Shown here piece by piece: positions 13,180 through 23,545 of a DNA stretch of 64,000 nucleotides. Under the pieces are notes generated by a model. It worked only from the letters and a program-made list of their open reading frames with translations. It made no database searches and was not told the DNA's origin. Source of the stretch: Lentinula raphanica (Eukaryota > Basidiomycota > Agaricomycetes > Agaricales > Omphalotaceae). Each line of letters begins with the position of its first letter. Position 1 is the stretch's first letter. The position numbers were made by a program, and so were the translations under genes. The stretch is taken from NCBI GenBank assembly GCA_027919835.1, contig JANVFP010000009.1:558001-622000 (forward strand), in the 5' to 3' direction.

Positions 13180-13592
13180 GATATCAACGTTGGATGAAGA
13201 TAAGGGTGGCCAATCTTTGGGATCAGAAAATCGAGCTTTCTTTATCACCAGTAGTAGTAATCGACAAGTAATAAGTAATTTCTGGATAGTACAAGTAAAT
13301 TCAAGTAATCACAACATTTTTTGCTCGAAAACAGTGCTGGTTCAGTGGTTTCTATGGGATAACAATGAGTAACAAATGAAACTGGTGCGATATTAATGAG
13401 TAAAAAATGCAACTGGTGTCATAACTGAGTATTAAATTACACAAAAATTGTTATAATATTCCTGAATACTAGCTAACATCCTATAATCCCCAGGGGGGAC
13501 CGGCCAATATCAGCTAACTTCCTGTAACATACTGAAACCAAGTAATCTTCATAATTTCTCGTATATATTCTGAATATTCATGAAGTTTTACC

Positions 13593-13620
13593 ACATTATC
13601 CAATGACCAGATTCCTGATG
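13593..13620 (-). repeat. Plavaka right terminal inverted repeat
   Basis: Read on the minus strand this begins CATCAGGAA and ends TAATGT, mirroring 6190-6217. The next bases (13621-13622) are the second TT of the target duplication. Confidence 0.8.
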
Positions 13621-13622
13621 TT

Positions 13623-15483
13623 GCAAGCAGCAGCAACTTGGGGCCACAAAGATATCATTGAACTTCTTCTTAAGCATGATGCAGATGTCAATATCCAAGG
13701 TGGATTGTATGGAACAGCATTGCAAGCAGCAGCGTTTAGTGGCCACAATGACATCATTGAACTTCTCCTTAAATATAATGCAGATGTCAATATTCTGGCT
13801 GGATTTACTGGAACAGCATTGCAAGCTGCAGCAGCTAGAGGTCACAAGGATACTGTTGAGCTTCTTCTCCAGAGTAATGCAAATGTTAACATCCCAGGTG
13901 GAGATTATGGAACAGCATTGCAAGCAGCAGCAGCTTGGGGCCACAAAGATATTATTGCACTACTACTGGAACATGATGCAGATGTCAATATTCAGGCTGG
14001 AGGATCTGGAACAGCATTGCAAGCAGCAGCAGTTGGTGGCCATAAAGATATTATTGAACTTCTGCTTAAACATAATGTCAATATCAATTTTCAAAGTGAA
14101 GAGATTGAGGAAGAAGAGGAGAATTTCTTGTATGACATTATCAGGCCCATGGTAGAGATATGCAACATGTCAATTGAACAGGCAATAGCAAGATATGAGG
14201 CACAACAACTTTTAGCTGAAGAAGAGAAAGCTGCATTCTTGAGAGATCATCCAGGTGTCAGTATTGAGTCTGGACTTTATGGTACAGCTCTGCAAGGGGC
14301 AGCATATAGTGGTCACAAAGATATTGTTGAAATTTTTCTCAAACATAATGCCAATGTCAACATTCAGAGTGGTATCTATGGAACAGCTTTGCAAGCAGCA
14401 GCATTTGGTGGCCACAAAGAAATTGTTGAACTTCTTCTGAACTATGGTGCAGAAGTTAATAGTCAGACTGGACAATTTGGAACAGCATTGCAAGCAGCAG
14501 CATACAGTGGACACAGTGATATTATTGAACTACTTCTCAAATATAATGCAGATGTCAATATTCAGGCTGGACAATATGGATCAGCACTGCAGGCAGCAGC
14601 ATTTAATGGCCAAAATGAAATCATCAAACTTCTCCTCAAACATAATGCAGATATTGATAGTCAGGGTGGATCATATGGAACAGCATTACAAGCAGCAGCA
14701 GTCAGAGGTCACAAGGATAGTATTAAACTTCTCCTCAAATGTGATGCAGCTGTCAATATCCAGAGTGGATATTATGGAACAGCATTACAAGCGGCTGCAG
14801 CTAAAGGTCACAAGGATAGTTTAGAACTACTTCTTGATTTTGAAGCAGATGTTAATATCCAGGGCGGAGTTTATGGAACAGCATTGCATGCAGCAGCAGC
14901 TCAGGGCCAAATGAACATTACAGAAATTCTCCTCAGATTGAATGCAGATGTTAATATTGAAGGTGGAGTTCATGGAACAGCATTGCAAGCGGCAGCAGCT
15001 TGTGGTTACAAGAATATTGTTGAACTTCTTCTCAAGCATAATGCAGATGCCAATATTCAGGCCGGAATTGATGGAACAGCATTGCAAGCTGCTGCCTCTT
15101 GTGGCCACAATGATATCATTGAGCTCCTCCTTAAACATAATGCAAATGTCAATATTCAGGTTGAATATGGTCCCAGGACAGCATTGCAAGCAGCAGCAGC
15201 TAGAGATCACAAGGATACTGTTGAGCTTCTTCTCAAATACAATGCATTGAATGTCTATATTGAAAGTGGAATATATGGTACAGCATTGGAAGCAGCAGTA
15301 GCTGAAGGTCACAAGGATACTGTTGAAGTACTCCTCAAACACAATGCATTGGAAACCTATATCAAAAATAAAATATTTAGAACAGCATTTCGAACAGCGA
15401 GCTACAAAGGATATCAAGATATTGTTGAGCTTTTTCTCAAATACAATGATTGTGAATCTACTGATTCTTCATCTACTGATTGA
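13623..15483 (+). pseudogene. ankyrin-repeat C-terminal half of the interrupted NLR
   Basis: This is 620 codons, open to TGA at 15481, in the frame that continues from 6187 once the element and one TT are removed. It holds about 17 ankyrin units of 33 residues with consensus HKDIIELLLKHNADVN then GTALQAAA. The repeats stay similar at the nucleotide level, many sharing GGAACAGCATTGCAAGCAGC. A non-ankyrin acidic insert (about 14095-14260, with EEIEEEEEN and AQQLLAEEEKAAF) divides units 5 and 6. The last two or three units are more diverged. With no promoter or start of its own, apart from an ATG at 13603 inside the transposon terminus, this half is probably not translated. The intact gene would be 1,278 aa. 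Confidence 0.85.
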
Positions 15484-16014
15484 ATACAGTGCTGGGATAC
15501 TACTTACACTTTATCTCCTCAATTTGGTCATAGCTGAGATATAATACATGGTAGTACTGCATTTATAGTTTTGTCCTATTTATTCATTGTCCAAACCTAT
15601 CCAATGCAATGGAAAATCACTGATACACATTTGTATACTATAATAGGTCAAAATTACTAATGACGGAGAATATATCCAGTTCTCAAACATAGGCATAAAG
15701 AAAAGATCATGTATGTAAGTATTACAATACATTGCATGAATATCAGAACACTGGATCTAGTGGTAAACAAGGCAACCCAGTCATCAACAAAACTGAAGAC
15801 AAAAGAGCAAAGGAAAGGATGGACATGTAAGTTGTAACTGTTGAATTATTCTAACCACATGAACAGTATATAAAGACAACTAACAACAAATTATAAAGGG
15901 CTATGTAGCCCAAAGCAAGTAACATCCAAAAGGGCAGTGATACTTAACTTGTGATAGTGGGCCATTGCAAGGCATGGCATAAACGAGTCTGAATTGAAGA
16001 CAGGTGACTGGCAT
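15484..16014. other. NLR 3' flank, AT-rich, no gene seen
   Basis: The AT-rich character of the NLR continues for about 500 bp past its stop. No open frame with recognisable content is present. The composition shifts near 16.0 kb, where fragments of housekeeping genes begin. Confidence 0.5.
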
Positions 16015-16355
16015 GTGCATGTGCATGAATTTGGAGCTTCTCACAAAAAATCAGAGCCTTACCAAGCCCTCCTTGCAAAATCTGCCTGTGAACTCAGTGT
16101 GCTCCAGCAATCCTTCAAAAGTTTCATCAAATCTCCCTGTGTGCTGAGTGATATCTACCACGTTGTCAAGGTTCCATTTCGCCTCGCCAAACAGTTCTTT
16201 GGTGACGCCCTGGAAGTAGTCATATTGTGTTAGGTAGGGAGTTATCCAGGAGACAGCGCGGAGAAGGAGAACAGCATTGAAGTAGATATATTCTAGTCGT
16301 TCAGGTTGTGAGGCTACTCTGGTAATGTAACACTGGAGATCGGGACCCTGTGGTC
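16015..16355 (-). pseudogene. relic of ERO1 (ER oxidoreductin) C-terminal region
   Basis: On the minus strand a frame reads GPDLQCYITRVASQPERLEY, then IYFNAVLLLRAVSWITPYL, the conserved core of the ER thiol oxidase ERO1. It continues with a degenerate FDET-like stretch. A shifted frame near 16,060 resumes with LQGGLGKALIFCEKL, equivalent to the family's KLQTxGLGTALK segment. The VxDCVGCDKCRLWGK block that should lie between is missing, so there is a deletion plus a frameshift. No start, no FAD-domain N-terminus and no active-site CxxC are present. ERO1 is essential in fungi, so the functional gene must be elsewhere and this is a dead fragment. Confidence 0.68.
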
Positions 16356-16394
16356 TTCATCAATTGAACATTATGAAATGAGATGCTTACAGTC

Positions 16395-16680
16395 TACATT
16401 GTGGAAAGTGGAGCCTCCACTGATTCATACGATACAAACTCTGTTCAACGTGTCGTCAAACGTCTTCCAGCACCTGATCAATAATGGCAACTGAGACTGC
16501 AGGTTGATAACATTGAAGGTCATACATGAGCATTGCCATCAAGCTGATATTTCCAAATTTGAGTTTCCAGGGCTTGGTGAAGATTTGAAAAGTATAGTAT
16601 GTGTATCAGCATCCTCACAGTCAAGTTTGCATAAGAGTTTGAGAACTTTATTGATGGGTTTCCTGGCGGGAACACCAAAT
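16395..16680 (-). pseudogene. relic of UPF2/NMD2 MIF4G domain
   Basis: The minus strand reads INKVLKLLCKLDCEDADTHT in one frame, then in another IFTKPWKLKFGNISLMAMLM continuing into YDLQCYQPAVSVAIIDQVLE, followed by an in-frame stop and RHVEQSLYRMNQWR. This order matches a MIF4G repeat of the nonsense-mediated-decay factor UPF2 (FTKPWK, GNISLLAML, VVDQVLEDVRRGLEQ, NQRR). The frameshift and internal stop mark it as a pseudogene fragment. It lies directly upstream of, and on the same strand as, the ERO1 relic, which suggests both arrived in one duplicated segment. Confidence 0.65.
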
Positions 16681-17051
16681 ATTAGATGTCAAACAAACAA
16701 TTCCATGTTCGTCACTGCTTCTCTTGACAACGAGATGTTGTGTCACATTAGTGAGAGAAAACAATGGGGAGGATGACCTGGGTCACTTACTAAGTATCCT
16801 CGTCAAGTTTTTTTTCCCTTGTCGTCTTTCTTCGTGCCCTTGCTGTCCTCATCCTCATCCTTGCTCTGTGTCTGTGTCGAGGTTGAAACGGTGGTGGAAC
16901 AAGGGTAATGCCATGACCGCAAAAGGAAAACAGAAACTTCACAATTGAATCTTGAATTGGACATACAAAAAGAAATCCCCCTACGCAATTGCTTCAATGA
17001 TAACTCCACCTCTAATAACCCCTCGCATTTGAAACATTGCAAACGTTTATC

Positions 17052-17406
17052 ATGTTCGCACCTCCCCCTCTCTCAACGACATTCACACCACTGTTACCAA
17101 CCCTTTCCTCTCATCTCAGCCTTATACACCCCTTTGTCCTCACTTGGTATGTAGTATGTCACAACATACTTAATATGTGCAAGTCCCTTCTGGAGGATAC
17201 AGGTAGAGGGGGAAAGAGGAGAATTTTTGACTGCTGCTGGTACGCCCCAGGGAGTGGTGATAGTTCCCGATATTCAAGAAGTGAAATTGAGCGTAGAACG
17301 TGTGACGCTCATTGCTCAAAGTCTCAATGGCACTTCGGTTCTCCATTATGCCAATGTAACACTAGACATCATTCAAGATGTACATCAAATTGTTGGAAAG
17401 AGCTAG
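17052..17406 (+). CDS. possible small two-exon protein, unknown
   Basis: Join(17052-17146, 17184-17406) gives 105 aa and closes in frame across a 37-bp intron (GTATGT...CAAG). The first exon codes a hydrophobic Pro/Leu/Thr-rich start (MFAPPPLSTTFTPLLPTLSS). The second codes a regular sequence with EFLTAAGTPQGVVIVPDIQE and LNGTSVLHYANVTLDIIQDV. No family was recognised. The second exon looks more protein-like than random, so it may be a genuine small gene or a fragment of a larger one. Downstream open stretches to 17.6 kb could not be joined convincingly. Confidence 0.3.
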
Positions 17407-18087
17407 AAACTACTCTCCAACTCAGACCGATCCGAACGACCTATCCAAGTCATCAAAGGAATCACTCGCGTCTGGACACTGCAAAGGTCGTATTCCGGCA
17501 TTCACATCCCCAATTTGCTGCTTGTTGGCTCTCGCAGGACACGCGAGCAAGAGCGAGCGAAGGGAAGTTGGTACGTTTGTCATGGTCGCATGAACTCTGG
17601 TGGTGGATGGACCTGGGGAGGGTAATGAAGGGATGGAGACAAGGGAGTGCACAGAACTGTCCGAACGTATCAGGTTTCAATTATCGACTTGGGGGAAGGA
17701 GTGCCATCCTGTCGGTAATCACATGAAAACTTCACCGTCGAGCTATTTCTCTTGCTTCGAATGCTGGTATGCTCTGTGCGAGCACATGAGAAGGTAGTGA
17801 GATCACTGTTCTCCCTTCTTCGTCGCCTATCTCTGATCCAATGCCGGATGAGCCAAACCAAGTAGTCCTCACCCTTATCAATCTCTTTCACACACACACC
17901 CTGGTGCACACAGGAGGATCCATTGCTGAGAGAAACCAGGGATGGAAATGATACTGATGGTAATATCAGTATCCAGTTAGGCACCTCAGAAAGCAAAACT
18001 TTGTTACCTGCCTTTGAATCTTTCTAACCAGAGAAGGGAACTCAAACAACGCGTTCCAAGCGGGGCACATCAAGAAAAGTATCCTTG
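17407..18087. other. intergenic, nothing recognised
   Basis: Short frames on both strands are mutual shadows. No splice-supported coding structure, RNA gene or repeat was identified. Confidence 0.4.
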
Positions 18088-18241
18088 GCCTAGGTAACCC
18101 AGAGATACCCCCCAAAACCTAGGCTCTCCCAAAGCACCCAAAGAAATCTGAGGCAAACTCAGGCTTGCTCAGGCTTTTTCAGGCAAATTCAAAGTTTTTA
18201 AACTGCTGAGGTTTTGGAGGGTATCTCTAGGCAGCCTAGGC
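18088..18241. mobile_element. MITE-like 154-bp inverted-repeat element
   Basis: The left end GCCTAGGTAACCCAGAGATA and the right end read on the minus strand (GCCTAGGCTGCCTAGAGATA) both run on into CCCnCCAAAACCT. This gives inverted termini of about 33 bp with a few mismatches. The 90-bp centre holds three AGGC(A/T)-type short repeats (AGGCAAACTC, AGGCTTGCTC, AGGCTTTTTC). It has no coding capacity. A target duplication was not obvious. Confidence 0.55.
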
Positions 18242-19692
18242 ACCAGGTCAGTTTTGCTGATGCACAATAGGACGGTCAATGACAATCGCCAACAGTATGT
18301 GCTTTGTTGTTGCCAAACCTGTCAAGGAATCTGACTTGCATGATGTGAATATCGAGGCCGACCAATACCACCAAATGCACTATGTTGAAGGCCGAGACTG
18401 GGATGAAAACGTGTGCTGGGGTAAAGCAGGTGACGGAGGAGTGTGCTGAGTACGAATTGATTGATGATCGACAATTCTTCGATGGGTGCACTGGCATTGT
18501 TCGGTGATATGCAATTGCAAGTTTTTCAACAGAAAAGGCGGTGGAACACAATGAGGTAGTGATTGGTTCATAGAAAGTCTGACATGGATGTGAGGATGAT
18601 TATTTGGAAGACCAAAGACAATCATCAATCGTCGGTCATTGAATGAATAACATGCTGCGCCTGGGCTCAAGTGCAATGCGTGCAAATTTTTGGAAAGGTG
18701 AGGGTGTTGAGGCATGTAGACAAGCAACATTATAGACTTGTGGCCACGAGTAGGTTTGGATGATGGCGGTACGAGGATGACTGACACAGTAAGCTTTGCT
18801 TACAAGAGCCTGCCTAGGGAGGACTAGCACTGCACTAGATAGCATGCTGACATTGGATAGGCAGAAAGGCAGGACCTTGGATCGGCATAGGTAGACGTTG
18901 AGGAAGAAGAGAAGTTCAGAAGCGAATCCAGATGCTGAGAATCTGTGACAAGGTGACAAGATAGCACCCAAGAAGCTCAGAAGAAGTGTCACAATGGAGA
19001 ACAATGAAATTGTTAACTTTGTGACATTTGCCTATATATAGAAATCGAAATTTCCTTTTATGATACATAAAGCCATCCATAGAGACGATTCCTCTTTTCA
19101 TTCGGACTCGTAATATCAGAACAAATGTTGTCATCCATTCTTGAGTTTCGACAGCAATACAATCCCACAATATAGCTCAGTGAAAACACTAGCTCAGCAA
19201 CAGTTCAGTGAAGAATGGCGTGGCTGGATGAGGTGATAGCATTTTTTGATCTTCTTCATTTTTGACTGGCTAGAGGATATAACATTAATATTACCTTTCT
19301 TGTTTCTGGTAATATTAATCTCTAATGAGCCTGAATTTTCGCGTTAATGTCAAGCAGTTTGCAGACATGAGACAAAACTGTGACCAAACTGTGACCTACC
19401 TTTTCCCTTAAATGAGATGAAATTTTAAAATCAAGGCGGAATGTTTGAATCAATCAGCTGTTATACTTATTCGATGTAACGGTGTTAGGTTCAAGGCCAA
19501 CAAAAATGACATACATGGCCAAAGAAAATTGGCATGTTGAAGCCAATATTTTTGTCCGGCGTGTTGAAGCCAAACTTGAACTTCGGTTCCCCGAGTATGG
19601 CAGGGGGAAACCTCATAGCTCCGACTGAAAACCTGAGGAGAGGTAATCGTGAGGAGGGTCAAAAGATGATAAGTAAACCGCGTCAAAGAAAT
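18242..19692. other. intergenic, with one AT-rich palindrome
   Basis: No gene was recognised. At 19284-19319 a 12-bp perfect inverted repeat (ATTAATATTACC and its complement) surrounds a 12-nt loop. It is not followed by a T-run typical of a terminator and its role is unknown. Confidence 0.4.
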
Positions 19693-20741
19693 TCAAACCC
19701 TCTTCCAGACCACTATCCTGTCTTTGCCTTTGTGCACTTCGCTTTGAATTTCTGGAGGCGGGATCTTGTTGTAAACGATTTCCCAGCCATTTGCACCGCC
19801 TGATCCATTTGGTCCGCCTATCATTTGTCGAGCGTTTAGGAAGACTGACATCCAAGGATTAGAAGAACTCACCTAGAACCTCGATATAGTTTTCGAACGA
19901 AGACCAAAACGGCGGACCCAACTTGTATGGCTCTGGCACATGAGGAAACATCAAAGTAATCAGATAACCCCCTGGTTTGATAAGTGACTGCATTTGCTTT
20001 CCCCAATCAGGGCGCATCGTGGGTGGGATAGCCACATAGAACCTAAATAGCGATACAATGTCAAGTTTATAGTTATCGACATGGAAGAAGCACACACGTA
20101 TAGTCATAAATGAGGTCGAACTTCTCCTCTTCGGGTAGTGCAAGTTTGAAGAAATCAACAGCGTCAAACTTGACGCTTGAAGCCACAGAGGGCGGAACGT
20201 TTTTGGATTTGAGAAACCTGGCAACAATCGGTATCGCACGAGGAAACGATGCGAGCCACTTACTCGTTGGCAGCTGCCACAGCTGTGGTCGATATGTCGT
20301 ACCCTAGGACAGTCTTCCATCCCAGAGCGGAGGCCAAGTATATAGTATCGAAACCCTGGAGCAGAAAAGGTAAGTTACGTCTGAGTTATACAAATAAAAC
20401 AAGGGATTGTTTCGCGTTACCCTTCCGCATCCCGGAACGAGTGCTTTGCCTTCCTTGGGCCATGGGACTTCTCCCGATTCAATGACCATCCTGAGAGGAG
20501 GCTGGATATCGACTGCGCCTGCTTCCCATGGAGTAAGACCGTTGGACCTGGACGGCGTTCGCGATAGAATCACAAGTGGTATGTAAGTAACGAAGGAAAC
20601 GTTCATCGCAAGAGCAGCGAATGCAACTGACCATACTTTGTCCCAGCTCTCTGACTCCGTGGTGAGGTATTTCCTCATTTCGTTAGCATTCGGGAATGCA
20701 GATTTATGGAACGCATCGATTTCAGCCTGGTTTTGGGCCAT
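19693..20741 (-). CDS. TPMT-family thiol/halide S-methyltransferase, copy 1
   Basis: Complement(join(19693-19817, 19873-20042, 20098-20217, 20264-20355, 20421-20547, 20632-20741)), 247 aa, all five introns closing in frame. The family is SAM-dependent methyltransferases related to thiopurine methyltransferase and plant/fungal thiol or halide methyltransferases. It has LTPWEAG near residue 40, the SAM-binding motif ALVPGCGRGFDTIYLA, FDLIYDYTFYVAIPP and LIKPGGYLITLMFP. Length matches the family (about 220-260 aa). It has no signal peptide, so it should be cytosolic, where it would methylate thiols or halides in detoxification. A paralogue at 40219-41142 shares intron positions. Substrate cannot be told from sequence. 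Confidence 0.88.
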
Positions 20742-21797
20742 AGTTGTTTCGATTTTGTGATGAAGAGTGGTTGTAGAAGTGGTAGTAGTAGCTGTGGGTG
20801 TGAGGGCTATGAGACGACCTTTTACTGTCGATGCAAGGGATATTTAAGCACCCCATGGTTGACTCTGCCATTTGCGGACAGCCTGAAAAAGCCGAGGTCT
20901 GTCGATGTATTTGGTAATCGCGAAGTTCTTCTCGCTGGGAGGATCAGACGAAGTAGGGAATCTGACCCCAGCCTTTGGGAAGAGATAACAATATCTCTGT
21001 AGAAAACGGGAGTTGTTCACACGCCCGCAAACCCGTATGATGCAATTCATACCTAGTTTGAGCAGGCTTCATCGAAGACATCGCGCCTCTGGGAGGAGCC
21101 CGACTGCCCACTCGATAGAAGCACTTGATCCAACGGAGAGGTTGCGATCGAAGTCACTAAACAAATGAATTCTCGCCGTTCGTTAGAGTCTAAATCGTAG
21201 TTAGAACCACTGGAAGCAATTTCTCAACTCGCAACCACTTACTCCCACTGCACTTCAGATAGCGAACCATCGATAAAGCTAGAACATATCAGCAGCCTCA
21301 GTCCTCAAAAATACAGATCGTCCTATTCGTTGGAGGATGCGAACGACGCGCAAGAAAACAAGGATGGAAGTACTTCGAACGAAAGATAACCTGAAAACCA
21401 GTCTTAAATTAGATCCTGCAGTCAGTGCGGTAGTAGTTATTCACGTACCATGCATTTTTACAATACGAGCGGTCATAGATAGTCAAATCCGAATGCGCTA
21501 TGGGGCTCATAGTGAGTACCGATTCACACCTGATAACCAAGCAATCTCCAGATTCGCTGCATCGCGATATGTCACCGACGACAGTCCGCACAGCGAAAGA
21601 CGAGATGTCACCGCACTGTTCGGAAAGGGAGACGGTTGGCATAAACAAATTTTTTCTCAGATGGTCAAACGGATAAAGAAGAAAGCGAAGGAAGGTTCAA
21701 AAAGACGAAATCATATCATCGTGATTGGAGGTCACAATTGACAAGTACAGATTCTTTGAGTGAACAAGACGATAATACAATGGATTCAGACCACAGG
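20742..21797. other. unassigned stretch with possible minus-strand exons
   Basis: On the minus strand a near-perfect fungal intron (GTAAGT, CTAAC branch, TTTAG) lies around 21190-21242 and joins two open stretches. The downstream one reads NERREFICLVTSIATSPLDQ. The product could not be completed upstream or assigned to a family. It may be a small unrecognised gene or a decayed one. Confidence 0.3.
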
Positions 21798-22273
21798 TCA
21801 GGGGCACGTCAAACCGTCATCCAGGGTAATAGTCCCGCTGGTCGCAAGAGGTGTGGCCGCCGTTTCATCCGTAGAGAGCTCAACGTAGAACACACTGAAA
21901 GCTCAAGACATCAGCACGATCTCAACTTCACAAAGACGCTGCAAGATGCTCACCCAGGAGTAGCAATGATAAAAACCACCGTGGTAGGAGTGACAGCCGT
22001 ATCGGTCACATCAGCTACGAATTCTTGGAAATCGATACTAGGTTCAACATAGGAAAGCGCGAATTCCGTGGGATCGTCTGCATCTCGAGTGATAGTGACA
22101 GGAATATCGCATCTCCTGGTCCCGCTTTCGGGAATAGAGACCTGTAGGGAGGCCACTCTTGATACGCTGGTGGCAAGGAAAAGCAGAAGTTGAATCCTGA
22201 GGTCAAACAAATGCATGAGAACACAAGGAGAAAAATAGCTGAAATTAGTTTCTCACCAAGACAGTGTCCTCAT
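21798..22273 (-). CDS. small secreted protein, tandem copy A
   Basis: Complement(join(21798-21894, 21954-22196, 22257-22273)), 118 aa. The 17-bp first exon plus the second gives a signal peptide (MRTLSW then IQLLLFLATSVSRVAS). The mature ~97 residues start LQVSIPESGTRRCD and end GTITLDDGLTCP. Only two cysteines remain, one near each end, suggesting a single disulfide closing a beta-rich domain (alternating VTIT, VVFIIAT, VFYVEL). No known family was recognised. An adjacent copy B and a diverged copy C (30559-31061) keep the same exon layout, including the 17-bp first exon. A TATA-like element lies near 22337. Small secreted proteins of this type are candidate effectors or wall proteins; that is inference. 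Confidence 0.8.
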
Positions 22274-22658
22274 AGCGTAAATCCAATGTCAAGCCAAGAT
22301 GTGGAGGGGAAACGTTAACAGCTCCTACGGAACATTTATACTCTTAGTCTCCCAAAGGCAGACAACATATACTTCTTGACACTTCGAGTTGAGGTATATA
22401 GATTATACTCTGGGCGAGCGGTTAGTGCGCGGTGATTGTTGTCCGAAGAGTTCAGTCATGACATGAATGCAACTACTCTTTTGAGTCCTAAACGGACGCC
22501 ACCATTCTACATTGGCAAGTAGAAAAAACAAAAGACCTGGTGCAATTAGGTGGCATTGCTTGATCGTCGGAGTAAGAGTTCAAGAGGTTCAAGTTGAATT
22601 GCCAAGTACAGATTCTTTGAGTGAACAAGACGATAACACAATGGATTCAGACCACAGG

Positions 22659-23138
22659 TCAGGGGCACGTCAAACCGTCATCCAGGGTGATAGTCCCGCT
22701 GGTCGCAAGAGGTGTTGCCGCCGTTTCATCCGTAGAGAGCTCAACATAGAACACTCTGAAAGCTCAAGACATCAGCCCGATCTCAACTCGACGCAGACGC
22801 TGCAAGATGCTCACCCAGGAGTAGCAATGATAAAAACCACCGTGGTAGGAGTGACAGCCGTATCGGTCACATCAGCTACGAATTCTTGGAAATCGCCACT
22901 AGGTTCAACATAGGAAAGCGCGAACTCCGTGGGATCATCTGCATCTCGAGTGATAGTGACCGGAACACCGCATCGCCTAGTCCCGTTTTCGGGAATAGAG
23001 ACTTGAAGGGAGGCCACTGTTGATACGCTAGTGGCGAGGAAAACGAGGAGTTGAATCCTGAGGTCAAACAAACGTATAAGAACACAAAGAGAGAGAGAGA
23101 TGAAAGAAAGCAGCTTCTCACCAAGACACTGTCCTCAT
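22659..23138 (-). CDS. small secreted protein, tandem copy B
   Basis: Complement(join(22659-22755, 22815-23057, 23122-23138)), 118 aa, identical in exon lengths to copy A. It differs mainly by substitutions: signal peptide VSTVAS against VSRVAS, PENGTRRCG against PESGTRRCD, and SGDFQEF against SIDFQEF. The core ADDPTEFALSYVEP and the C-terminus GTITLDDGLTCP are unchanged. The predicted signal peptide and the two conserved cysteines are retained, so both copies look functional. A TATAAAG-like motif sits near 23200 on the minus strand. Confidence 0.8.
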
Positions 23139-23545
23139 AGTGTTTATCCAGATCCGAAGCCCAGGATATGAAGGAAAAACTACTCTTGCTGCACACTTTA
23201 TAGTATGGGCCAGCGGTGGGTGCGCGGTGACTGTTGTCCGAAGAGTTCAGTCATGACATGAATGCAACTACTCTTTTGGGTCCTTAACGGACGCCACCAT
23301 TGTACTTTGGCAAGTAGCGAATGACAAAAAACCCGGTGCAATTGCTTGATCGTCGGAGTAACAGTTCAAGAGGTTGAGAGTTATTGACGTTTGTTGACGC
23401 GCGGGCAGTAACAGCACGTAGCAGCACGTGCACTCCCGATTTGTCGTGACAGCGTGACTACGCCTAGGCAGCCAATCTTGAAGTTGAGCTTGGACTTCTA
23501 CCACGGTCTCCTACTACTCTACTACTCACATTCGACGAACGATCA

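Larger units (their letters stand above)
6190..13620. mobile_element. complete Plavaka-family DNA transposon inserted in the NLR
   Basis: The element is 7,431 bp. Its ends are imperfect inverted repeats: left CATCAGGAAACCGGTCCTCT and, read inward on the minus strand, right CATCAGGAATCTGGTCATTG, both running on to TAATGT. TT is duplicated on either side. It carries three genes: a coiled-coil protein (6535-7210, minus), the Plavaka transposase (7317-10639, minus) and a DUF6532-like protein (10771-13179, plus). The last two are divergent from a 131-bp shared spacer. Subterminal regions hold short repeats: TATGTAGTATAACGGAATGA-like copies around 6340-6420, and ATGAGTAACAAATGAAACTG-like copies around 13360-13430. 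All three gene models are open and splice cleanly, so the copy looks recent and possibly still autonomous. Confidence 0.92.
21735..23372. repeat. tandem duplication of a ~862-bp unit
   Basis: Copy 1 (about 21735-22593) and copy 2 (about 22597-23372) each contain a whole secreted-protein gene, its promoter and distinctive flanking text such as GTCCGAAGAGTTCAGTCATG. Equivalent points are 861-865 bp apart and differ at few positions, so the duplication is recent. Copy 1 retains a few small insertions relative to copy 2 beyond the gene. Confidence 0.8.

Noticed and set aside
14827..15417. 196-codon minus-strand ORF opposite the ankyrin repeats
   Set aside because: It is the repetitive antisense shadow of the ankyrin array.
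17037..17726. 229-codon plus-strand ORF
   Set aside because: It reads through an apparent intron at 17147-17183 in a low-quality frame; the spliced 105-aa model is more protein-like.
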